The notes under the pieces were generated by a model. It saw nothing but the letters and a program-made list of their open reading frames with translations, searched no databases and had not been told where the DNA came from. DNA of 5,222 nucleotides from CAYLPT01 sp964385645 (GTDB lineage Bacteria; Armatimonadota; Hebobacteria; Hebobacterales; Hebobacteraceae), in NCBI GenBank assembly GCA_964385645.1, contig CAYLPT010000142.1, positions 1 through 5,222 on the forward strand. The letters are read 5' to 3'. The position numbers and the translations under genes were made by a program. How positions within the stretch are numbered: position 1 is the first letter of the stretch; every line of letters starts with the position of its first letter. Positions 1 through 5,222 of the stretch are shown in pieces.

Positions 1-186
1 CCCCCCGCCCGCGGCCAGCAGCGCCCGGCCGCCCTTCCTGCGGACCAGCCGGAACACCGGGCTGAGGTGCGGGTAGGGGGAGGTGAACTCCCAGTCCTCC
101 GGGAGCGAGGCTATCCGCCCGCGACTGAAGTCTCCGTTCGGGATCAGGTTCTCGCCGCGCGCCTGCGCTGACTCAGCACCCATCAT
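1..186 (-). CDS. 5' end of a divergent gene; N-terminal carbohydrate-binding-like module (partial)
   Basis: Reading the minus strand from the ATG at 186-184 gives 62 codons without a stop up to the window edge, so only the N-terminus is visible. After about 12 polar residues (MMGAESAQARGE) comes NLIPNGDFSRG, followed by LPEDWEF, LSPVFRL and GGRALLAAGGG. The pattern 'N-L-x-P-N-G-D-F-x-x-G ... L-P-x-x-W' is the usual opening strand of galactose-binding-like or CBM4/9/22-type beta-sandwich modules, found on secreted glycoside hydrolases, lyases and sulfatases. The final GGRALLAAGGG fits the next strand of such a module. The start is supported by AGGAAGGG seven bases upstream. A second ATG follows directly at 183. 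No signal peptide is visible, and the in-frame extension upstream (open to about position 290) is charged and Pro/Gly-rich rather than hydrophobic. The enzyme type cannot be told because the rest lies outside the window. It is transcribed away from the 405-2285 gene. Confidence 0.72.
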   Translation of the reverse strand, partial: MMGAESAQARGENLIPNGDFSRGRIASLPEDWEFTSPYPHLSPVFRLVRRKGGRALLAAGGG

Positions 187-193
187 TTGCTCA

Positions 194-201
194 CCCTTCC
201 T
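194..201 (-). promoter_or_regulatory. Ribosome binding site of the leftward gene
   Basis: The minus strand reads AGGAAGGG, then the seven bases TGAGCAA, then ATGATG. This is a strong, well-spaced Shine-Dalgarno sequence. It is the main reason for placing the start of the leftward gene at 186 rather than further upstream, where the frame stays open but no comparable site precedes a start codon. Confidence 0.6.
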
Positions 202-242
202 GCGTTCTCCAGTTCTCTCCGCGTGCCCGGAAGGAGGAGACC

Positions 243-266
243 GCGGGGCGGCGAACCGGGCCCCGC
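243..266. repeat. GC-rich inverted repeat in the divergent intergenic region
   Basis: GCGGGGC at 243-249 pairs perfectly with GCCCCGC at 260-266 across a 10-base loop (GGCGAACCGG). No T-run follows on either strand, so it does not look like an intrinsic terminator. It may form a leader hairpin or an operator-like site, but at this GC content seven-base arms arise by chance fairly often. Confidence 0.25.
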
Positions 267-316
267 CGGGCAATCCAAGATGAGTCTCGTGTTCCTGTTC
301 GCCATCCGCCCGACTG

Positions 317-344
317 GCACCGCCCTCCTCGGGGGCGGTAGTGC
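317..344. repeat. Inverted repeat / possible leader hairpin upstream of the membrane-protein gene
   Basis: ACCGCCC at 319-325 pairs perfectly with GGGCGGT at 333-339 across a seven-base loop (TCCTCGG). Outer GCAC (317-320) and GTGC (341-344) could extend the stem past a small bulge. There is no U-tract. It lies about 60 bases upstream of the ATG at 405, so it could be part of the 5' leader of that transcript or a protein-binding dyad. Confidence 0.3.
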
Positions 345-404
345 GTTCCACTGGCGCCGCGGCGGGGCAACCTGTCGCGACGTCCATGCCGGGAGCGGGC
401 CCTG

Positions 405-2285
405 ATGTCCTGGCGAGGGCTGGTCGTCGGACTGCTCCTATCGCCCCTCTGCGTCGCCTGGGTCGTCCAGTGCGAGGTGGTGTGGTGGAACGGCTTCCCC
501 TCCGACCCCGCGCTCCCCTCTCACCTGGTGGCGATCCTGCTCTTCGTGGTGCTCCTCAACGTGGTGGTGCGCCGCGTTGCCCCCCGCCGCGCGCTCTCCG
601 CGGGCGACCTCTGCGTCGCCTGGATCGTCATGGCCGTCATCACCGGCCTGTGCTCCATGTCCCAGATCCCCTGGCTCTTCCCGGCCATGGCCCACCCCTT
701 CTTCTACGCCACCGGCGAGAACCGCTGGCAGGAGCGTCTGTGGCCGCACTTGCCCACCCACTTGACGGTGCGCGAACCGGAGGTGCTCAGCGGGTTCTAC
801 CTCGGCGACGCCAGCCTCCTGCAGCAAGGATACCTGCGCGCCTGGCTCGGCCCCCTCGCCGCCTGGTCTCTCTTCCTGCTGGTGCTCTTCGGCGTCACCC
901 TGTGCATCGCGGCCATCTTCCGCCGCCGCTGGACCGAGGAGGAGCGCCTCGCCTACCCCCTGCTCGAGATCCCCCTCGCCCTCATGCGCCGCGGCGGCGA
1001 TCTGAGCCTCCTCAGGAGCACTCTCTTCCAGGTCGGCGCCGCCCTCGCCGGGGGCCTGTGCCTCTACAACGGCCTCGCCTACCTCAACCCCGCGCTCCCG
1101 CCCCTGCGCACCAAGGTCATCGAGATCGGCCAGTTCTTCCCCTCTTCCCCCTGGAACGCCATGGGCTGGACGGTGATGGGCTTCTATCCCTTCGCGATCG
1201 GAATCGCCTACTTCCTGCCCACCGACCTCGCCTTCTCCCTCTGGTTCTTCTTCATCGTCCGCAAGCTCCAGCCCATCGCGGTGGCCGCCTTCGGCTACGC
1301 CGGCCCCGACCCCACGCGCCGCCTCGAGCAGAACCTCGGCGCGGTGCTCGGGCTCTTCGCCATGATCCTCTGGGGAGCCTGGCCCTACCTCCGCAAGGTC
1401 GTACGGACCTCGGGCTCGGAGGCCGGCGACGAGCCGCTCCCCTACTGGCTCGCGCTCGCCGGCATCCTCGCCGGCAGCGTCTTCCTCATCTACTTCGCCT
1501 GGGCCGCCGGTATGGCCCTCGCCATCGCCGTGCTCTACATCGTCATCTACCTCGCCATCTGCACCACCATCACCTACCTGCGAGCCCAGGTCGGCCCGCC
1601 GGTGCATCAGTTCTACGGCATTGGGCCCAACCACGCCCTGGTATCCGCCTTAGGGCCCCTGTCCATCCCCACCTCGACCCTTGCCGTGTTCCCTCTCTTC
1701 GGCTTCATGAACTGGCTGTGGAGCTCACATCCCATGCAGCAGCAGCTCGACTCCTTCCGCCTCGCGGACCGAGTCGGGCTGCCCCGCCGCTCGCTCACAC
1801 CCCTGCTGCTCGCCCTCCTCCCCGTCGGCCTGGGGCTGGCTTTCACGTTCCTGCTCGCCTTCTCCTACTCGCAGGGCAACCCCAGCGGTTGGTGGGCCCG
1901 CACCGGCCGCACCTACATGTACAACTACTTCGACGCCTGGGCCGAGTCGCGCCACGGCCCGGACATCGTGGGCACCGCCTTCATCGGCGGCTCCCTCGTG
2001 ATCACCCTCCTGCTCGCCCTCGCGCGCACCCGCTTTGTGTGGTGGCCCTTGCACCCCGCTGGCTACGCGCTGGGCATGGCCAACGGCACCGACTACGTCT
2101 GGATGCCCGTGCTCATCGCCTGGCTGGTCAAGGTCGTGCTGCTGCGCTACGGGGGCCTGCGCATGTTCCGCCGCGGCGCGCCCTTCTTCGTCGGCCTGGT
2201 CATCGGCGAATACACCGTCGGCAGCATCTGGCAGCTCATCGGCCTCGCACTTCGTCAGCCCATGTACGGATTCTGGGTATTCTGA
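405..2285 (+). CDS. DUF6785/DUF6784-like polytopic integral membrane protein (626 aa)
   Basis: This is a complete gene from the ATG at 405 to TGA at 2283-2285. The product has about 13-14 hydrophobic segments, roughly residues 5-24, 39-56, 68-85, 147-171, 205-228, 255-272, 274-286, 311-330, 347-368, 369-391, 420-440, 463-485, 522-540, 565-580 and 593-617; not all need span the membrane. The first segment begins immediately after MSWRG, which supports this start; GGGAG nine bases upstream is an acceptable ribosome site. Family-like signatures are RRRWTEEERLAYPLLEIP (173-190), WWPLHPAGYALG (546-557) and LLRYGGLRMFRRGAPFFVGLVIGE (579-602, key residues R581, G583-G584, P593-F595 and G601-E602). 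From memory these match the DUF6785 (N-terminal) and DUF6784 (C-terminal) domains common in Planctomycetota and Armatimonadota. The soluble loop at about 100-145, with GENRWQERLWPHLPTHLTV, is probably extracytoplasmic. The family has no established function to my knowledge; transport is a guess from its topology. It is followed 44 bases later by a secreted lyase-like protein in the same direction, suggesting an operon. Confidence 0.85.
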   Translation: MSWRGLVVGLLLSPLCVAWVVQCEVVWWNGFPSDPALPSHLVAILLFVVLLNVVVRRVAPRRALSAGDLCVAWIVMAVITGLCSMSQIPWLFPAMAHPFFYATGENRWQERLWPHLPTHLTVREPEVLSGFYLGDASLLQQGYLRAWLGPLAAWSLFLLVLFGVTLCIAAIFRRRWTEEERLAYPLLEIPLALMRRGGDLSLLRSTLFQVGAALAGGLCLYNGLAYLNPALPPLRTKVIEIGQFFPSSPWNAMGWTVMGFYPFAIGIAYFLPTDLAFSLWFFFIVRKLQPIAVAAFGYAGPDPTRRLEQNLGAVLGLFAMILWGAWPYLRKVVRTSGSEAGDEPLPYWLALAGILAGSVFLIYFAWAAGMALAIAVLYIVIYLAICTTITYLRAQVGPPVHQFYGIGPNHALVSALGPLSIPTSTLAVFPLFGFMNWLWSSHPMQQQLDSFRLADRVGLPRRSLTPLLLALLPVGLGLAFTFLLAFSYSQGNPSGWWARTGRTYMYNYFDAWAESRHGPDIVGTAFIGGSLVITLLLALARTRFVWWPLHPAGYALGMANGTDYVWMPVLIAWLVKVVLLRYGGLRMFRRGAPFFVGLVIGEYTVGSIWQLIGLALRQPMYGFWVF

Positions 2286-2289
2286 GGCA

Positions 2290-2304
2290 GGGCGCCTCGC
2301 GCCC
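2290..2304 (+). other. Intercistronic mini-hairpin
   Basis: Five bases after the stop codon, GGGCGC (2290-2295) and GCGCCC (2299-2304) form a perfect six-base stem with a three-base CTC loop. The following sequence is C-rich (CCGCCTCC), not a T-run, so it is a poor intrinsic terminator. It lies between two co-oriented genes 44 bases apart and could act as an RNA-stability or attenuating element, or be incidental. Confidence 0.3.
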
Positions 2305-2329
2305 CCGCCTCCTACCACGGAGAGAATAT

Positions 2330-5222
2330 ATGATCGCCATCCGCCTCCTCACCTGCGCCTCGCTGCTGGCGGCGCTCGCGCTCCCGCTGCCCTCTCTCGA
2401 GGCCTCCTCTGCTCCCCTCGACGTCCGCCTGCGGCCGGTACGCAGCGAGATCCTCATCGTCGAGGCAGGCGAGCCCGCCGCCGCCATCATCGCCCCGGAG
2501 AACGATGACTACCTCCGGGTCGCCCAACGCCTCGCCCAGAGCATCGCCGAGCTTACCGGCGCTCACCTGCCCATCCTCCGCGGGGCCGACCTCATCTCCC
2601 CCGAGACGCGCCTGCTGCGCCCAGAGTGGACGGACAGGGACCTCATTGTCCTCGGCGCCTTCTACAACAACCCGGTGCTGGAGCTCCTCTACGCCGACTA
2701 CCTCGACCCCACCGACGCCTACTACCCAGGCCCCGGAGGTCACGCTCTGCGCACCATCCCCGCCGCCTTCGGCCCCGGCGTCGTCGTGGTGCTGGGCGCC
2801 AGCGACCTCGAGGGCGCCCGCGCCGCCGCCTCCTCGTTCCTGCGCAAGCTGTCCTGGGACGCCGAGCGCGGCCGGCTCACAGCCCCCCGCCTGCTGGAGG
2901 TCCACGCCACTGGAACCTGGGCCGAACAGCTGGCGGCCGCCCGAGCTGAGCTCCCCGAGGACTGGCAAGGCTATGTGGACGCCCGCTTCCGCTTCGGCGA
3001 GCCGGGCTTCGTGAACTTCGGCATGGGGGAAGGGGTGGCCAGCCGCAGAGCCTGGTACGGCAATGCCTGGGCCTTTGTGGGCAGCCTCGGGCTCAACTAC
3101 CAGCTCACCGGCGATGAGCGCTACGCACAGGCCGCCGCCCACGGGGTCCGCCGGCTCCTCGCGGTCGAGGATCCTTTCCACGGAGAGCCCGCCAGGTACG
3201 GCGGCGAGTGCTTCTACGACTACCAGATCCCCCTCTTCCTCGCCGGCTGGGAGGTCATAGACGACTCGCCCTGGCTCGCCCCCGAGGAGCGCGACCAGGC
3301 CGTCAGGCGCGTCGCGGAGCTTCTCCGCGACAGCATGAGCATGTACTTCTACATGGCCTGGGCCAGCGATCGCTCCTCACGGCTCTGGCCCACCTCCCGC
3401 CACCAGATCGCCGCCATGTGGATGTACGACCGCGCTCAGCGCTATCTGAGGCGGAAGACGTACTACCCCTACTCCGGCGAGACGGCCGCCCTCGTCGCTC
3501 AGTGGGAGGCGGACTCCGCCGCCTACTTCCACATCTCCTCCCACACCCCGTACTACGACGACGACTTCAGCGCCGCCGACCAGGCCGCCATGCTCGCCAG
3601 ACAGGCCCTCGCCTCCGGCGACCACACCTACTTCGACACCGGCGCCCTCCGCCAGGCCGCCGACCTCATGCTCCTCTACGGATATGACACCATGGGTGGC
3701 GCGGGCGGCTACGAGCTGCTCTTCCGCCTTGCAGACTACGTCTACGGCGGCAACGCCTACACCACGTTTTTCCCCGACCTGCCCTCTCCCCTCACCCTCG
3801 CCGAGGGAGCGCATTTCCCCCTGCTGGGCATGAACCTCCGCGGCTGCTACTGGTTCAAGTTCCCTGCCCTCCTGGGCCCCCGCTCCGGCCGCACCCTCGG
3901 CGACGACTCCGTCGCCGTCGCCCCCTACCCGAAGCTCCTGTATGACAACATGCACCGCGGCGCCTACTACTTCCACCGCGACCTCGTCCGCAACACCTCC
4001 CTCCCCCTCGACGATATGTTCTTCAAGCTCGGCCTCCGGGCCGGCGACGGCACCCGCGCGCAGGCCCTCCTCCTCCAGGGCGCCGCGGCACCCGCCGCCC
4101 GGCCCGTGGCCAACGTCGGCGCCATCCTCGCCTACCACGAGGCGGGTCACACCTTCCTCGCCTTCAACCCCGCCGGCGGCGCCGAAGTCTCGAACCTCCG
4201 CGTCTCCCGGGGCCGGGAGCGCGAGCAGGTCGGCTACGCAGCCGCCCTCCGCTCCGCCGTGGACATGCCCCGCCACGCCCTCATCACCGCCGAAATGCCC
4301 GACTACCACGGCGTCGACTGGGCCCGCACCATCCTCTGGGAGAAGGACGGCTTCTTCGCCGTCCTCGACACGGTTACGGCGCGCCACGACGGAGAGTTTC
4401 ACCTCGCCACCGAGTGGGCCACCCACGCCTCCGACACCGTGGTCTCCGACGGCGGGGCCCGCGTGCGCCGCGGACAAGCCGTCTTCGCCGTCCAGAACGC
4501 CGACGGGGCCCGCACCAGCGCCCACGCCATGGGCTTCCGCCAGGAGCGCTGGATCGAGCTGCAGGCCGGCCAGCGCTACCACTTCCTCAACCTCCTCTCC
4601 GTGGATCAGCCTGACCGCAGGCAGGCCTACAACGTCGCCCGCGCCGGGCCCACCTCCCTGCTTGTGCGCGGGAAGCGGGACAGGCAGCCCGTGCTGGCCC
4701 TGGTCGGCGTCTCGGGAGCTGACCTTCCTGGGCTGCGCGTCTCCGCCGCCGGGTTCCGCATCGGCCGTGACATCATCTTCCTCGCCTCCGCGAGGGAGCT
4801 CTGCGTGGGAGGTGAGAGCCTGCTCCGCGCGAGCCACCCCGTCCACATCGAGGTCGAGCTCCCCTCCGGCCGCGCCCGGGTCCAAGCCGAGGCGCCCGGG
4901 ACCCTGTTCCTGGGCGGCAAAGAGCGCCGCTATGGCGCGGGCGACACGGTCCTCCTGCTTCCCCAGGCCGCTCAGTGGCGCCGCGCGATCGCGGACGCGC
5001 TCGAGGCGCTGCCCACAGCCCCACGACAGCCCGACCAGCCAGGGTTTGCCGAGGGCGGGACTCGCGAGCTCGCCTCCCTCGACCTGCCCTCGCTACTGGG
5101 CCAGGAGGTCGGCGTATCCGCCTGGACCCCGGCCCGCATCGGAGGCCGCGACGCCCTCGTCGCGGCGCTCACCACCGGCGAGGTCATCGCCGCCCATCCC
5201 GCCCGGCCCCCCCAGCCTGCGC
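2330..5222 (+). CDS. Secreted multidomain heparinase II/III-like protein, candidate polysaccharide lyase (3' end outside window)
   Basis: The frame is open for 964 codons from the ATG at 2330 to the window edge. GGAGAG (2319-2324) five bases upstream sets the start. Residues 1 to about 25 (MIAIRLLTCASLLAALALPL, then PSLEA) look like a signal peptide, with cleavage near 25-28. Residues 40-170 resemble the GH67N/GH20b-type domain that precedes many carbohydrate enzymes: a strand, 'RLAQSIAELTGAHLPIL', 'DLIVLGAFYNN', then 'YYPGPGGHALRT' and 'VVVVLGASDLEGA'. Residues 240-520 are helical with repeated aromatic motifs (WYGNAWAF at 242, YGGECFYDYQIP at 290, SRHQIAAMWMYDRA near 356, HISSHTPYYDDDF at 401), as in alpha/alpha-toroid lyases. 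Residues 590-755 look like the heparinase II/III beta-sandwich, best seen in DYHGVDWARTILWEKDGFF (658-676) followed by AVLD and FHLATEW. Residues 779-878 form another beta-rich stretch. After a Pro-rich linker, residues 928-955 (GVSAWTPARIGGRDALVAAL, then TTGEVIA) resemble a first beta-propeller blade. The likely role is extracellular or periplasmic binding and beta-elimination or hydrolysis of a polysaccharide; the substrate is unknown. The fold assignment is by eye, and a non-catalytic role is possible. Confidence 0.82.
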   Translation, partial: MIAIRLLTCASLLAALALPLPSLEASSAPLDVRLRPVRSEILIVEAGEPAAAIIAPENDDYLRVAQRLAQSIAELTGAHLPILRGADLISPETRLLRPEWTDRDLIVLGAFYNNPVLELLYADYLDPTDAYYPGPGGHALRTIPAAFGPGVVVVLGASDLEGARAAASSFLRKLSWDAERGRLTAPRLLEVHATGTWAEQLAAARAELPEDWQGYVDARFRFGEPGFVNFGMGEGVASRRAWYGNAWAFVGSLGLNYQLTGDERYAQAAAHGVRRLLAVEDPFHGEPARYGGECFYDYQIPLFLAGWEVIDDSPWLAPEERDQAVRRVAELLRDSMSMYFYMAWASDRSSRLWPTSRHQIAAMWMYDRAQRYLRRKTYYPYSGETAALVAQWEADSAAYFHISSHTPYYDDDFSAADQAAMLARQALASGDHTYFDTGALRQAADLMLLYGYDTMGGAGGYELLFRLADYVYGGNAYTTFFPDLPSPLTLAEGAHFPLLGMNLRGCYWFKFPALLGPRSGRTLGDDSVAVAPYPKLLYDNMHRGAYYFHRDLVRNTSLPLDDMFFKLGLRAGDGTRAQALLLQGAAAPAARPVANVGAILAYHEAGHTFLAFNPAGGAEVSNLRVSRGREREQVGYAAALRSAVDMPRHALITAEMPDYHGVDWARTILWEKDGFFAVLDTVTARHDGEFHLATEWATHASDTVVSDGGARVRRGQAVFAVQNADGARTSAHAMGFRQERWIELQAGQRYHFLNLLSVDQPDRRQAYNVARAGPTSLLVRGKRDRQPVLALVGVSGADLPGLRVSAAGFRIGRDIIFLASARELCVGGESLLRASHPVHIEVELPSGRARVQAEAPGTLFLGGKERRYGAGDTVLLLPQAAQWRRAIADALEALPTAPRQPDQPGFAEGGTRELASLDLPSLLGQEVGVSAWTPARIGGRDALVAALTTGEVIAAHPARPPQPA

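Larger units (their letters stand above)
187..404. promoter_or_regulatory. Divergent intergenic region between the leftward gene and the membrane-protein gene
   Basis: This 218-base stretch separates two divergently transcribed genes, so it should hold promoters for both. I see no clear -35/-10 pair on either strand; the region is GC-rich almost throughout. It carries two inverted repeats. One is GCGGGGC (243-249) with GCCCCGC (260-266). The other is ACCGCCC (319-325) with GGGCGGT (333-339). Short open frames across it (for example 187-405 plus, which overlaps the next start codon) encode Gly/Pro/Arg-rich, low-information peptides and do not look like genes. GGGAG at 391-395, nine bases before the ATG at 405, is a plausible ribosome binding site for the downstream gene. 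Confidence 0.4.

Noticed and set aside
83..283. 66-codon plus-strand frame at the left edge
   Set aside because: It is antisense to the NLIPNGDF-containing minus-strand gene and runs into the intergenic region, with an uninformative translation.
187..405. 72-codon plus-strand frame whose stop overlaps the ATG of the membrane-protein gene (TGATG)
   Set aside because: The overlap hints at translational coupling, but the peptide is Gly/Arg/Pro-rich, has no good ribosome site (the purine-rich match there lies on the other strand) and resembles noncoding GC-rich sequence.
438..1634. 398-codon open frame on the minus strand
   Set aside because: It is antisense to the membrane-protein gene, with a low-complexity E/G/A/H-rich translation. 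The opposite strand encodes clear hydrophobic segments and family-like motifs.
2290..2304. Intrinsic terminator between the two plus-strand genes
   Set aside because: A stem-loop is present but is followed by C-rich sequence rather than a T-run, and the next gene starts 26 bases later with its own ribosome site.
1725..2318. 197-codon open frame on the minus strand
   Set aside because: It is antisense to the C-terminal part of the membrane protein, which carries conserved-looking motifs; the translation is biased and featureless.
2035..3014. Overlapping plus-strand frames of 157 and 169 codons
   Set aside because: Both are shifted frames of the two real plus-strand genes. Their Ser/Pro/Arg/Ala-rich translations arise from reading C-rich codons out of frame.
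2312..3181. 289-codon open frame on the minus strand
   Set aside because: It overlaps the signal peptide and N-terminal domain of the secreted protein. The translation is Gly/Ala/Glu/Val-rich and shows no recognisable motif.
3377..4885. 502-codon open frame on the minus strand
   Set aside because: It lies wholly inside the plus-strand lyase-like gene. Its product is a Gly/Ala/Glu/Val-rich string with no domain-like pattern, as expected from the antisense of C-biased codons at high GC.

Overview
The window is GC-rich throughout (roughly 70% by eye) and has strongly C-biased coding strands. It appears to be a bacterial chromosomal segment from a locus that handles polysaccharides. The two recognisable protein types, a DUF6785/DUF6784-like integral membrane protein and a large secreted heparinase II/III-like enzyme, suggest a GC-rich member of Armatimonadota, Planctomycetota or a similar environmental lineage. 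This taxonomic guess comes from gene content and composition only; there is no rRNA or other marker gene.

Layout. (1) Positions 1-186, minus strand: the first 62 codons of a gene that leaves the window at its left edge. It opens with an 'NLIPNGDFSRG' motif typical of carbohydrate-binding-type beta-sandwich modules. (2) Positions 187-404: a divergent intergenic region with a good Shine-Dalgarno sequence for the leftward gene, two GC-rich inverted repeats and no convincing sigma-70 promoter. (3) Positions 405-2285, plus strand: a complete 626-residue polytopic membrane protein. (4) Positions 2286-2329: a 44-base spacer with a small hairpin and the Shine-Dalgarno of the next gene. (5) Positions 2330-5222, plus strand: a secreted multidomain protein that is open for 964 codons and runs off the right edge. 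It comprises a signal peptide, a GH67N/GH20b-like N-terminal domain, an alpha/alpha-toroid, a heparinase-like beta-sandwich, a further beta-rich domain, and what looks like the first blade of a beta-propeller.

How the parts may work together (inference): the two plus-strand genes are closely spaced and probably co-transcribed. The secreted protein would bind or cleave an acidic or otherwise complex polysaccharide outside the cytoplasmic membrane. The membrane protein, whose biochemical role is not established, could move the products or take part in their sensing or processing. The divergent gene with the carbohydrate-binding-like start fits the same theme. No RNA genes, CRISPR arrays, insertion sequences or phage features were seen.
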